From NCBI RefSeq assembly GCF_902506295.1, contig NZ_LR733312.1:1874095-1938094 (forward strand): a DNA stretch of 64,000 nt, given 5' to 3'. The position numbers and the translations under genes are program-made. Position 1 is the first letter of the stretch. Each line of letters starts with the position of its first letter. This document shows, piece by piece, positions 29,905 to 38,899 of this stretch. Source of the stretch: Luteimonas sp. 9C (GTDB lineage Bacteria > Pseudomonadota > Gammaproteobacteria > Xanthomonadales > Xanthomonadaceae). A model generated the notes under the pieces. That model was not told where the DNA came from, did no database searches, and saw only the letters and a list, made by a program, of their open reading frames with translations.

Positions 29905-30387
29905 TCACGCCCGGTGACGACGGCGCCCCGTGCGCGTCCAGATCGCGAACGCGGCGCCGGCCAGCAGGCTTCCGCTCGCCATGGCCAGCAGTCCGCCCGT
30001 GCCGCGCGTCGCGTCGATCAACACCGGCATCGGCGCGACCGCATCCACCGCGCGGATCGCGGCGACCAGACCCACCGCGGCAGCGAGTGCATACACCGGC
30101 ACACGCGCGTTGGGCCAGACGCGGACCAGCAGCGCTGCGGCCAGAAACGCCGGCAGCCACGCCGCGAGCACGATGCCGGCATAGGCCGGGCCGAATCCGA
30201 CGAGATCCTGCAGCGTGGTCAACGCGCGTACGCGCAGCGGCATGTCGACCTCCAGCGCCGCCAGTGCCTGCAGATTGAACTGGGTCTGCGCCACGCTGCC
30301 CCAGACCGTCGCGAGCGCCAACGCGCCCAGGAACGCGGCGATGCGTCGGCCCCAGCCGATGGCGCGGGGCGTGCGGGCGATCGTCAT
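29905..30387 (-). CDS. Four-span hypothetical membrane protein
   Basis: A 160-residue protein with about four hydrophobic segments and basic ends (MTIARTPRAIGWGRR and TRTGRRRHRA). No family recognised. The ATG at 30387 (MTIAR) gives a normal positive-inside start. Divergent from the second sugar dehydrogenase gene. Confidence 0.65.
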   Translation of the reverse strand: MTIARTPRAIGWGRRIAAFLGALALATVWGSVAQTQFNLQALAALEVDMPLRVRALTTLQDLVGFGPAYAGIVLAAWLPAFLAAALLVRVWPNARVPVYALAAAVGLVAAIRAVDAVAPMPVLIDATRGTGGLLAMASGSLLAGAAFAIWTRTGRRRHRA

Positions 30388-30455
30388 CGGCGGCGGGCTT
30401 GCAGCATCATGCGCGTCGATGATGCCGCAGTCGCGGCGCCGGATGTGGAGTGTGC

Positions 30456-31622
30456 ATGTCGATCGCAGCCCCTTGCCCCGCCTTGCCGCAGGTAACGCGC
30501 ACGCCGACCGCGCGCATCGGCATCGCGTGCGTCGCCCTGCTGTCGATGCTGCTCGCCGGTGCCGCACCGGCCGCCACCCGCGACTATCGCGTGGAGACCG
30601 TCGCCGGTGGACTCGACCACCCGTGGTCACTCGCCTTCCTGCCCGACGGCCGGATGCTGGTCACCGAACGTGCGGGCCGCCTGCGCGTGCTGGAGCGCGG
30701 CCGCGATGGCGCCGTCGCGTTGCGCACCGCACCGGTCGACGGCGTTCCGCAGGTGCTGGCGATGGGACAGGCCGGTCTGTTCGACGTGCTGGTCGATCCG
30801 GACTTCGCGCGCTCGGGCCTGGTCTACCTGTCGTTCGCGTACGGCACCGCGGAGGCGAACCACCTGCGCATCGTGCGCGCCCGCTTCGACGGTGCACGCC
30901 TGCACGACGTCGCGCCGGTGTTCACCTCGCAACCGGCCAAACGCGCCGGCCAGCATTTCGGCGGACGCATGGCGCTGCTCGCCGACGGCACGCTGGTGAC
31001 CGCGGTCGGCGACGGCAATCTCGACCGCACCGATGCGCAGCGCCTGCACACGCATCTGGGCAAGACCATCCGCGTGCACACCGACGGCCGCGTGCCGCGC
31101 GACAACCCCTTCGTCGGTCGCACCGGCGCGCTGCCCGAGATCTATTCCACTGGCCACCGCAATCCGCAGGCGATGGTGCGCGTGGGGACCGTGCTATACG
31201 CCAACGAACACGGCGCGAAGGGTGGCGACGAACTCAACGCGATCACCTCCGGCGCGAACTACGGCTGGCCGATCACGACCGACGGCATCGACTACACCGG
31301 CGCCCGCGTATCGCCCTATCGCACCTGGCCCGGCATCACCGCGCCGCTGACGCACTGGACACCATCGATCGCACCGTCGGGCATGGCCTGGTACGACGGT
31401 GCATTGTTTCCGGCCTGGCGCGGCAGCCTGTTCGTCTCGGCGCTGGCCGAACGCAGCGTGCGTCGCGTGCCGATGACCGGCGGCCGGGCAGGCCCGCAGG
31501 ACATCCTGTTCACCGAGCTGGGCGAGCGCATCCGCGACGTGCGCAGCGGGCCCGACGGCGCGCTGTACCTGTTGACCGACAGCGCGAACGGGCGCGTGCT
31601 GCGTATCGCCCCCGCCGACTGA
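30456..31622 (+). CDS. Secreted PQQ-dependent sugar dehydrogenase-like protein
   Basis: A 388-residue paralogue of the product of 17347-18543, with the same fold blocks: GGLDHPWSLAFLPDGRMLVTERAG-type opening (split across residues 50-75), GQHFGGRMALL, STGHRNPQAM, EHGAKGGDELNAI and NYGWPITTDG. Unlike the first copy it has a cleavable signal peptide (PAA-TRD) and no lipobox, so it should be soluble in the periplasm. GGAG six bases before the ATG at 30456 fixes the start. Cofactor use is inferred from the family. Confidence 0.88.
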   Translation: MSIAAPCPALPQVTRTPTARIGIACVALLSMLLAGAAPAATRDYRVETVAGGLDHPWSLAFLPDGRMLVTERAGRLRVLERGRDGAVALRTAPVDGVPQVLAMGQAGLFDVLVDPDFARSGLVYLSFAYGTAEANHLRIVRARFDGARLHDVAPVFTSQPAKRAGQHFGGRMALLADGTLVTAVGDGNLDRTDAQRLHTHLGKTIRVHTDGRVPRDNPFVGRTGALPEIYSTGHRNPQAMVRVGTVLYANEHGAKGGDELNAITSGANYGWPITTDGIDYTGARVSPYRTWPGITAPLTHWTPSIAPSGMAWYDGALFPAWRGSLFVSALAERSVRRVPMTGGRAGPQDILFTELGERIRDVRSGPDGALYLLTDSANGRVLRIAPAD

Positions 31623-31652
31623 CCGGTCGCGCGCCCGCCGGCGCGACCGGTC
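31621..31652. terminator. Hairpin between convergent genes
   Basis: GACCGGTCGCGC and GCGCGACCGGTC form a perfect 12-bp stem with an eight-base loop, straddling the stops of the sugar dehydrogenase and glycoside hydrolase genes. It probably acts for both strands; there is no long U tract. Confidence 0.6.
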
Positions 31653-32976
31653 ATTCCGTCGCGGGTGGCCCGACGTGGAACGGCATGTTCGCGTAGGCCG
31701 CATGGTCCTGCCCGTCGCGGACCTCGACGAACAACCGGTACGCGCCCGGCCGGGTGGGCGCCGAGAACCGCAGTGCGCCGTCCGCATGCCCGGCCAGTCG
31801 CAGCGACACCTCGGGCGGCAGGGTTTCCGGATCGCCGCCGATCGACGTCGCCCGGCTTTCCTCGCGCACGGTCCAGCGATACGTGAGCGGATCGCCCTCG
31901 GGATCGGTCGCGACCACGTGCGCGCGGTGCTCGGCATCGGGCGCGAGCACCACGCTGTCGGTGGCGATGCGGTCGTCGATGCGCAGCGGCGAGATCTCCG
32001 GCGCACGGTTCGCCGGCCAGTGCCCGGTCCACATGCGCTGCATCGCATCGACGCCGGGCGTGGATTCGCCGCTCGACAGGAACAGGCCGTACCAGGTCGG
32101 CGTGCGCTCCTGCTTCTGGCCCCACAGGAACACGAACGATCCGAGCCCCTGTGCGGCATCGGCCTCGATGATGCGCGTGTAGCGATCGGCCAGCAGCGTC
32201 GCCTTGCGCGACGCATCGTCCTCGATGGGCGCGCCCCACGCAGTCAGCGGGCTCTCCCAGTGCCCGGTCGGGCCCCATTCGGTGACGATGTAGGGCCCGT
32301 TCCAGCGCGCGGCCTCGAGCTTGCGCGGCAGCTCGACGATGTCGCCGTAGAGCTGCACGCCGATCAGATCCAGCGACGGTGCACGCGTGCGCAGCAGATC
32401 CGCGAGCGCGGGATCGAATCCGGCCAGCGGCGTCATCACCGGATGGTGCGGGTCTTCGGCGTGGATCGCCTGCGTGATCGACTCGACCGCGTCCCAGACC
32501 CGCGGATCGCGGCCTTCCAGATTCAGTTCGTTGCCGACGACCCACATCAGCACTGCGGGGTGCGCCTTGTGTGCGCGCACCTGGGCGAGCAGGCGCGCCT
32601 GCTGCGCCGCGACCGCTGCGGCGTCGCCGTAGTCGAATCCGTGCCGTTCCTTGCCGACATGCAGGCCCATCGCGACCATCAGCCCATTGCGCTGTGCGCG
32701 ATCGAGCATCGCCCGGACCTGCGCCGGATCCTCGGCCGTGTGCCAGGTCCGGAACGCATTCGCCCCGCGCGCCGCCAGCGCTTCCTGGTCGCCGTCCTGC
32801 AACCCGGCGCCGCGGATGCGGAACGGGGTGCCGTCGACCTGCAACTGGTGGCCGTCCGCCGTGGCGACGACGCGAACGCGCGCGGGGCCATCGGCAGCGG
32901 CCAGCGTCGGAGCCCCGACACACAACGCCAGCAGCGCGGCCGCGCGCCAGGCGATCCGGACAAGGGGATGCTTCAT
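31651..32976 (-). CDS. Secreted glycoside hydrolase, GH2-type TIM barrel
   Basis: A 441-residue exported protein (signal peptide ending near LAAA-D). A TIM barrel carries the clan A pattern: acid/base Glu150 in WVVGNELN and nucleophile Glu233 in IVTEWGPTG. An Ig-like domain (about residues 340-435: VVATDPEGDPLTYRW) follows. The barrel resembles GH2 catalytic domains. The substrate, probably a beta-glycan, cannot be inferred. It shares a hairpin with the convergent sugar dehydrogenase gene. Confidence 0.82.
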   Translation of the reverse strand: MKHPLVRIAWRAAALLALCVGAPTLAAADGPARVRVVATADGHQLQVDGTPFRIRGAGLQDGDQEALAARGANAFRTWHTAEDPAQVRAMLDRAQRNGLMVAMGLHVGKERHGFDYGDAAAVAAQQARLLAQVRAHKAHPAVLMWVVGNELNLEGRDPRVWDAVESITQAIHAEDPHHPVMTPLAGFDPALADLLRTRAPSLDLIGVQLYGDIVELPRKLEAARWNGPYIVTEWGPTGHWESPLTAWGAPIEDDASRKATLLADRYTRIIEADAAQGLGSFVFLWGQKQERTPTWYGLFLSSGESTPGVDAMQRMWTGHWPANRAPEISPLRIDDRIATDSVVLAPDAEHRAHVVATDPEGDPLTYRWTVREESRATSIGGDPETLPPEVSLRLAGHADGALRFSAPTRPGAYRLFVEVRDGQDHAAYANMPFHVGPPATE

Positions 32977-33080
32977 CGAGGGTGCCTGCAGCGATGTCGG
33001 AACATCGCCCCACTCTAGCGGCAGCGACGCGGCCGCGTGGACGCAGCGCATCACGCGGACATGCGCGCCGTCCGGGCGGC

Positions 33081-34256
33081 TCACGGCGTCGGCAACGAGA
33101 CCGTGATGCGGGTCCCCGCGCCCAGCGTCGAATGCACATCGATGCGCGCACCGAGTACGTCGGCGGCCTGGCGGACGATCCACAGGCCGATGCCGAGCCC
33201 TTCGGACGACGCGTCCGCCTGGCGGAAGGCCGTGAAGTAGTCCTCGACGCGTGCGGTGTCCATGCCGATGCCCGTGTCGGCCACGACGATCTCGATGGCG
33301 TCCTCGACCGCATGGCAGCCGACCGTGACGCGCCCGCCGTCGGGGGTGTACTTGATCGCGTTCGACAGGAGATTGCCGATCAGCGTTTCCAGCAGGCCCG
33401 CGTTGGTGCTGGCCGTGCAGGCCGAGGGATCGACCACCAGGTCGATGTGCTTGCGACGCGCGGCACGGGTCCAGACCCGACCCACTTCGTCGAGCACCGG
33501 CGCCAGTTCGGTCGGTCGCAGTTCCGGCGCCGCGGCGCCGCCCTTGCCGGTGGCACCGGCGATCATGTCGCCGAACTTCTGGTTGATGTAGGCCAGATCC
33601 TGCTCCGCGCTTTCCAGCCGCGCGTCGCGATCCGCGCCATCGGCCGCGCGCGCCTTGCTCAGCGCGTAGAGCGCCGCACGCAGCGGGCCCTTGAGGTCGT
33701 GACCGGCGGTGGCGAGCACGCGCGCACGATGCTGGTTCAGGGCCTGCGCCTCGACCAGCATGCGGCGCAGTTCGAGCTGCGCCATCACCTGTCGCGCGAG
33801 CGCCCGCAGCGTGTCGATCTGCTGCGGCGTGAGTTCGCGCGGCACGGTGTCGAGCACGCACACCGTGCCCAGCGGCAGCCCGTCGGGCGTCTTCAGCAGC
33901 GCGCCGGCGTAGAAACGCAGCCCCGGATCGCCCGTCACCAGCGGATTGCCGGCGAAGCGCGGATCGGTCGTCGTGTTCTGCACTTCGAGAAAATCGTGTT
34001 CGAGGATCGCGTGCGCGCAGATCGAGGTTTCCAGCGGCGTCTCGCGCACGCCCAGCCCGACTTCGGACTTGAACCACTGGCGGTCGGCATCGATCAGGTT
34101 GACCACCGAGATCGGCGTGCCGCAGATGGCGGCGGCGATCCGGGTGATGTCGTCGAACACGGCCTCGGCGGGCGTATCGAGGATCCCGTAGCTGCGCAGC
34201 GCGGACAACCGCCTCGATTCGGCGTGGGCGGGCAACTTATCGGCGGCCTGATGCAT
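33081..34256 (-). CDS. GAF-domain histidine kinase
   Basis: A 391-residue soluble sensor kinase: GAF domain (about 15-155) with ICGTPISVVNLIDADRQWFKS, HisKA helix with phosphoacceptor His186 in ATAGHDLKGPL, and HATPase domain with LLSNAIKYTPDGG (N box), VADTGIGMD (G1) and GLGIGLWIVRQ (G2). All catalytic boxes are intact. The GAF type with AxxIC..H.I resembles those fused to many cytoplasmic kinases. No cognate regulator lies next to it. Start at MHQAADKLPA (34256). Confidence 0.92.
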   Translation of the reverse strand: MHQAADKLPAHAESRRLSALRSYGILDTPAEAVFDDITRIAAAICGTPISVVNLIDADRQWFKSEVGLGVRETPLETSICAHAILEHDFLEVQNTTTDPRFAGNPLVTGDPGLRFYAGALLKTPDGLPLGTVCVLDTVPRELTPQQIDTLRALARQVMAQLELRRMLVEAQALNQHRARVLATAGHDLKGPLRAALYALSKARAADGADRDARLESAEQDLAYINQKFGDMIAGATGKGGAAAPELRPTELAPVLDEVGRVWTRAARRKHIDLVVDPSACTASTNAGLLETLIGNLLSNAIKYTPDGGRVTVGCHAVEDAIEIVVADTGIGMDTARVEDYFTAFRQADASSEGLGIGLWIVRQAADVLGARIDVHSTLGAGTRITVSLPTP

Positions 34257-34442
34257 GGGAGACTTCCGGAAACGGTGTGGAATTCTGCCACGTGCGGCCT
34301 GCCGCCCTGGCATGGCGTGCCGCCGCGGGGCAGGCGCTCACGATCCGCCGCGGTTGCGCCGCGCGCAGGACGGCAGCGCGGCAGCTGCGTGATCACGCAG
34401 GTCGCAGCGATCGCGAGGCGTTCACGGGCATCTGCAAAACCT

Positions 34443-34475
34443 AAAAAAAAGCCGCCGCGCGCCGCTGCAGACGCA
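34443..34475 (-). terminator. Possible terminator of the deacetylase gene
   Basis: On the minus strand a GC-rich segment, whose stem is imperfect, is followed by eight U residues, 17-50 bases after the stop at 34492. The U run is convincing; the stem is weak. Confidence 0.35.
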
Positions 34476-34491
34476 GATGCGATGCGGCCGC

Positions 34492-35328
34492 TCAGGGTGT
34501 CCGCGTGCCGGGCGGCGCGTCGGGAACCGCCGATGCCTGCTGCTGGCGCACCCACGTCATGATGTCGCGGAAGCTCGCGGTCCAGTAGATGTCGGGCGCG
34601 GCGGCCAGGTGTTCGAGCAACTGCGCATGCGCCTCGCTCGAGACTGCCAGGTGGTCGGCGCCGACGCCGTGGAACGTGAGGTTCACCATCGTGCCGCGAC
34701 GCGCGGCCTCGTCCACCAGTGCGATCAGTGCGGCTCCGTCGAGTCCGACCGAAGCCGCCACCGGCACCGCGCCCGCGTCGAGGGTCTGCATGTCGGGCAC
34801 CACGGCGCCGCCGGTGACCTTGATCGCGACGAAATCCGCGGACAGGTCCGAGGCGTAGTCGCCGTCGCCTGCGAGCGTGTCGCCACAGGGCACGGTGAAG
34901 GTCCGCAACGTGGCGCCGTCGATCGCGTGGAGCATCGTCGACGCGAGGCGCACCTGTTCCTGCATCTGCCGCGCGGTCATCGCATCGAGATCGTGCTCGG
35001 GACGCACCCAGTCGCGTCCCGGCTTCGACGCCGCGCACTGGTGGAACAGGCTGTGGTTGCCGAGCTCGTGTCCGTTGCGGGCCGCCTCGCGCCAGTCGTC
35101 CAGGCGCCTGCGCACCGTGTCGGCCGAAAGCGTCAGGTAGAAGCTGCCTTTCAGGCCGTGCCGGTCCAGCGCGGGCACCGCGGTATCGAGTTGCGAATCC
35201 AGGGCGTCGTCGTAGGCGAGACTCACCGCGGCGCGCTGCCCCTGCGGCCATTCGAAGGCGACGGGCGGCGCAGCGATCGCCGGGCACATCGCGGCCAGCA
35301 GCCACAGAGCGACCGGCAGGCGGCTCAA
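34492..35328 (-). CDS. Secreted polysaccharide deacetylase
   Basis: A 278-residue carbohydrate esterase family 4-like (NodB homology) protein with a signal peptide (cleavage near AIA-AP). The metal and catalytic residues are in SLAYDDALDSQ (Asp-Asp) and GHELGNHSLFHQC (two His). KGSFYLT and the C-terminal LTFHGVG support the fold. The start is a TTG that overlaps the upstream stop (TTGA at 35325-35328), implying translational coupling; no ATG gives a full signal peptide. Confidence 0.82.
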   Translation of the reverse strand: MSRLPVALWLLAAMCPAIAAPPVAFEWPQGQRAAVSLAYDDALDSQLDTAVPALDRHGLKGSFYLTLSADTVRRRLDDWREAARNGHELGNHSLFHQCAASKPGRDWVRPEHDLDAMTARQMQEQVRLASTMLHAIDGATLRTFTVPCGDTLAGDGDYASDLSADFVAIKVTGGAVVPDMQTLDAGAVPVAASVGLDGAALIALVDEAARRGTMVNLTFHGVGADHLAVSSEAHAQLLEHLAAAPDIYWTASFRDIMTWVRQQQASAVPDAPPGTRTP

Positions 35329-36068
35329 GGGACGGACGCCTGGCGCAGGAACGTCGAAATGTAGATCACCGATCCGTCCCGGATCACCACGCCCGAGCGC
35401 GGACTGTCGAAGGTATTGCGGAACCAGTCCTGCCCGAAGAGGGTGCTGATCAGCGCCTGCCAGTTCGCGTTTGCGGCATCCGTGCCGAGGCCCGGCTGCG
35501 CGACCGCGATCATTTCGCAGACGCTGGTACTGCACCGTGGCGGCTTCACTTCCAGCCCATCGTAACCGCCGCCGTGTGTCCGCAGGAACGCGACGAGTTG
35601 CGCCTCCGCGGCATCGGACCAGGCGGCGTCCCGGCCCTCGCCGTCCAGCAGGGTGTAGAGGTCATCCAGATCACTGTCGTGCAGGCGCATCTCGGCGACG
35701 ACTGCGTCGGCGCGGCGCAGGTTCGCGTCCGAGATCAGCATCGGTCCAGCGCCCGACGCCGGTCGCGCGGCACGCGCGCGTGGATCGAACACCACGCCCG
35801 CCGTGGTCGGCACGGCGCCGGCGGATGTGTCCGCTGCGCCGCCTGCCGCGCGCCCCGCCTCCGGCGATGGCGCCAGGCTGTCGATAGATGCCGCGACGTC
35901 CGTCGCGTTCGGCGCCCCCTCCACGGACCGGACCATCGCCGCGGTCTGCGCTGGCGCGGTGGCGGCCTGCCCGCTCGCGGACTCCCACGTGCGCAGCGCG
36001 GCGTAACAGATCAACGCGCCCGCAATGGCCGACAGCGCGCAACACAACAGCACGTGGGTGGACTTCAT
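35325..36068 (-). CDS. Membrane-anchored hypothetical protein
   Basis: A 247-residue protein with one N-terminal membrane segment (about residues 5-25), a long Ala/Pro/Ser-rich linker to about 110, and a folded C-terminal part with a Cys pair (PPRCSTSVCEM) likely to form a periplasmic disulfide. No domain recognised. Coupled by a four-base overlap to the deacetylase gene, so the two may act together at the envelope. Confidence 0.65.
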   Translation of the reverse strand: MKSTHVLLCCALSAIAGALICYAALRTWESASGQAATAPAQTAAMVRSVEGAPNATDVAASIDSLAPSPEAGRAAGGAADTSAGAVPTTAGVVFDPRARAARPASGAGPMLISDANLRRADAVVAEMRLHDSDLDDLYTLLDGEGRDAAWSDAAEAQLVAFLRTHGGGYDGLEVKPPRCSTSVCEMIAVAQPGLGTDAANANWQALISTLFGQDWFRNTFDSPRSGVVIRDGSVIYISTFLRQASVP

Positions 36069-36278
36069 CCGGACGCCTTGCAGGACGTGTCTGCGCAGCC
36101 TAGCCGGGGCGCAGGCGCGACGCACGCTGCACCCGCGCCCCACCGCCGCACTGCGGAAGATGCACGCCGCCACACTCGGTCATGCCGGCCCGGACGCGCG
36201 CCGCCGGCACGTCCGCCAACCGTGACGCATCGTGCACGCGCGCGCTCTACAGTGCCCCAACCCACCGGACTCCACACC

Positions 36279-36512
36279 ATGACGATCAACGACGCGACCA
36301 AAGCCGCACTGCACGACCTCGACGTCAGTCTGTGCAACTACGGCGACTCGGAAGGCGATCGCCTGAAGAAGATCGCGGCGCTGGCGAACATGGCGGTGCG
36401 CCTGCGCGAAAGCGCTCCGGCCGACGAACGCGACTGGATCAACCAGGCACTCCACGCACTGGCGGCCAAGCATCACGTGCCGGACGAATGCGTGCTGCCG
36501 CAGACGGGATGA
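36279..36512 (+). CDS. Small hypothetical protein
   Basis: A 77-residue helical protein (MTINDATKAALHDLDVSL) with two predicted helices rich in Ala, Leu, Asp and Arg and a C-terminal Cys. Codon choice matches the neighbours. No domain recognised and only a weak binding site is visible. Confidence 0.55.
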   Translation: MTINDATKAALHDLDVSLCNYGDSEGDRLKKIAALANMAVRLRESAPADERDWINQALHALAAKHHVPDECVLPQTG

Positions 36513-36642
36513 GCGCAGGCGCGCGCGGTGCGGAGGGGCGCTGTGTGCGGAAGCGCTCGCACCGCCCTGCGGCACGACCGTAGGATGTCGGCACGCCGCG
36601 GCGCGTCCCACGCCCGGTCGATCTCTCCATCGCGGAACCGGC

Positions 36643-37446
36643 ATGTACCTGGAAAAATTCTTCGGCGCTGCGCCTTCGCCCCATCCGTGCAGCGGCTGCG
36701 GCGGCGAGGAGCGGCTGGACTTCGAAGTCCGCATGGCCTTCCAGCCGATCGTCGACGCGCGCGACCGCTCGATCTACGGCTACGAGGCGCTGGTCCGCAC
36801 CGAGGATGGAGGCGGCGCGGCCGAGGTCATCGCCCGCGTCACGCCGGCGCAGCTCTACCGCTTCGACCAGACCTGTCGCGTCAAGGCCATCGAGACCGCC
36901 GCGCGGCTCGGCCTGCAGCAGCGGCTGTCCATCAACTTCTTTCCCAATGCGGTCTATGAGCCGGCGACCTGCATCCGCCTGACGCTGACCGCGGCGCAGA
37001 TGTTCGGGTTTCCGACCGACCGGCTGATCTTCGAGACCGCCGAGTCGGAACAGATCCGCGACCATGCGCACCTGACCCGCATCTTTCGCGATTACCGCAG
37101 CCGGGGCTTCCTGACCGCCATCGACGACTTCGGCGCCGGGTACGCGGGGCTCGGCCTGCTCGCCGACTTCCAGCCCGATCTGCTCAAGCTCGACAGCGCG
37201 CTGATCCGCGGCATCGACGACGACCCGGTGCGCACCACGATCGCGCGCGGCATCGTGCAGATCGCCGGGACGCTCGGCTGCACGGTCCTGGCCGAGGGTG
37301 TGGAAACCCCCGGCGAATACCGGCGCCTACGCGCACTGGGCGTGCCGCTGTTCCAGGGGTATCTGTTCGGCCGTCCGCGGCTGGAAGCGCTCGACACCGT
37401 GTCCGAGTCGCTGTGGGCGCAACTCGAGCAGGCTACCGAGGCCTGA
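36643..37446 (+). CDS. EAL-domain cyclic di-GMP phosphodiesterase
   Basis: Hydrolyses cyclic di-GMP to pGpG. The 267-residue protein is little more than an EAL domain preceded by a short Cys-containing segment (CSGCGGEE, about residues 16-23). The signature residues are present: YGYEALVR, INFFPNAV, FETAESEQI, TAIDDFGAGYAG, LKLDSALI, AEGVET and FQGYLFGRP, so activity is likely. It resembles the stand-alone or BLUF-linked EAL group. Whether the Cys-x-x-Cys start binds metal or senses redox is unknown. Confidence 0.9.
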   Translation: MYLEKFFGAAPSPHPCSGCGGEERLDFEVRMAFQPIVDARDRSIYGYEALVRTEDGGGAAEVIARVTPAQLYRFDQTCRVKAIETAARLGLQQRLSINFFPNAVYEPATCIRLTLTAAQMFGFPTDRLIFETAESEQIRDHAHLTRIFRDYRSRGFLTAIDDFGAGYAGLGLLADFQPDLLKLDSALIRGIDDDPVRTTIARGIVQIAGTLGCTVLAEGVETPGEYRRLRALGVPLFQGYLFGRPRLEALDTVSESLWAQLEQATEA

Positions 37447-37452
37447 GCGTCC

Positions 37453-37689
37453 TCAGCCCGCTTCCGGCACCTGCGGCGCGGCGTCGCGCGTCGAGGCCAC
37501 CTGCCGGGCCGCTTCGATCGCCGCAACCTCCGCAACGGCCGCTGTCTCGAAGGTATCGCCCGCGCGCACGATCTCGACCGGATCGGACCCGCCGTCCAGA
37601 TACAGCGCGCCTTCCGCCATCCACAGGCCGGGCCTGTCCACCGCCGGCGTCACCGTCGCGACGAGTGCATATCGGCCCTCTCTGTGCAT
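37453..37689 (-). CDS. Small hypothetical protein
   Basis: A 78-residue protein (MHREGRYALVATVTPAVDRP) with a beta-rich first half and an acidic Ala-rich second half. Converges on the EAL gene with six bases between. Start ATG at 37689. No family recognised. Confidence 0.5.
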   Translation of the reverse strand: MHREGRYALVATVTPAVDRPGLWMAEGALYLDGGSDPVEIVRAGDTFETAAVAEVAAIEAARQVASTRDAAPQVPEAG

Positions 37690-37810
37690 GTGACGCGTCC
37701 GGCATCCTGATGATGCGCGCAGCGTACGCGGGCGGCGCGTCAGGGCGTCGTCACACACGGGCACGCACGTCCCGTCGCCGTCTGGCGGGCATTCAGGAAT
37801 CTCCGCTCCG

Positions 37811-38899
37811 ATGACAGGATGCGCACAAACCCCGGTGCTAGAGTCGGCCACCGTCTTGCGAGCCCGTGACGTGCAACTTGCCCGACCGCGTGACCCCGCC
37901 ACACTGCGCGCCTACGAGGCGTTGCTGCAGGCCACGCCCGATCTGCTCTACGTGTTCGATCTGCAGCACCGCTTCGTGTTCGCGAACGATGCGCTGCTGG
38001 AGATGTGGGGCACCACGTGGGAAGAGGCTGCCGGCAAGACCTGTCTGGAACTGGGCTACGCGCCCTGGCACGCCGCGATGCACGACGCCGAGATCGATCG
38101 CGTGATCCGGACCCGCGCGCCGATCCGTGGCGACGTGCCGTTCACGCACCACGCCAAGGGCGTGCGCGTCTACGACTACATCTTCACCCCGGTGATCGGC
38201 GCCGATGGCGAGGTGGAGGCGGTCGCCGGCAGCACGCGCGACGTCACCGACCGGCGGATGCACGAAGAGCACCTCGAGCTGCTGGTTCACGAGCTCAACC
38301 ATCGGGTCAAGAACACGCTGTCCACGGTGCAGTCACTGGTGCGGCAGACGCTCGGCACCGCCGAGAATCTCGAGGACGGCGGCACGCGCATCGAATCGCG
38401 GCTGCTGGCGCTGTCGCGGGCGCACGACGTGCTCACCCGCGAGAACTGGCACAGCGCGGACATGCAGGACGTCGTCGCCGGCGCCATCGCCCCTTACGAA
38501 TCCGCGCCCGGCGTCCGCTTCAAGCTGTCGGGTCCCAGCTGCAGGCTCAGCCCGCAGCGCGCGCTGGCGCTGGCCATGGCGCTGCACGAGCTGGCCACCA
38601 ATGCCGTGAAGTACGGCGCGCTGTCACGCGACGGTGGCGAAGTGCAGATCACCTGGGACTGCACGCATGACGGCGAGGGTGCCGCCATGCAGTTCGACTG
38701 GCGCGAATCCGGCGGCCCCACGGTGCAGCCACCGACGCGGCGCGGCTTCGGCTCGCGGCTGCTGGAGCGCGGGCTGCGCAACGATCTGGGCGGCGACGTC
38801 GAGCTGCGTTACGCACCCGGCGGCGTCGTGTTCCGCGCCAGCGCGCGGCTGGAAACCGATCCGCAGGACGCCCCGTCGCACGAGCCGGAATGCCGATGA
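37811..38899 (+). CDS. PAS-HWE histidine kinase
   Basis: A 362-residue soluble kinase of the HWE family. A PAS domain (about 35-150: TPDLLYVFDLQHRFVFAND) is followed by the kinase region with phosphoacceptor His164 (ELNHRVKNTLSTVQSL). The family-defining His is in HELATNAVKYG, and Trp-Arg-Glu (DWRESGGPTV) completes the signature. HWE kinases often act in light or general stress signalling. The ten-base overlap with the next gene makes that receiver its probable partner. Confidence 0.92.
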   Translation: MTGCAQTPVLESATVLRARDVQLARPRDPATLRAYEALLQATPDLLYVFDLQHRFVFANDALLEMWGTTWEEAAGKTCLELGYAPWHAAMHDAEIDRVIRTRAPIRGDVPFTHHAKGVRVYDYIFTPVIGADGEVEAVAGSTRDVTDRRMHEEHLELLVHELNHRVKNTLSTVQSLVRQTLGTAENLEDGGTRIESRLLALSRAHDVLTRENWHSADMQDVVAGAIAPYESAPGVRFKLSGPSCRLSPQRALALAMALHELATNAVKYGALSRDGGEVQITWDCTHDGEGAAMQFDWRESGGPTVQPPTRRGFGSRLLERGLRNDLGGDVELRYAPGGVVFRASARLETDPQDAPSHEPECR

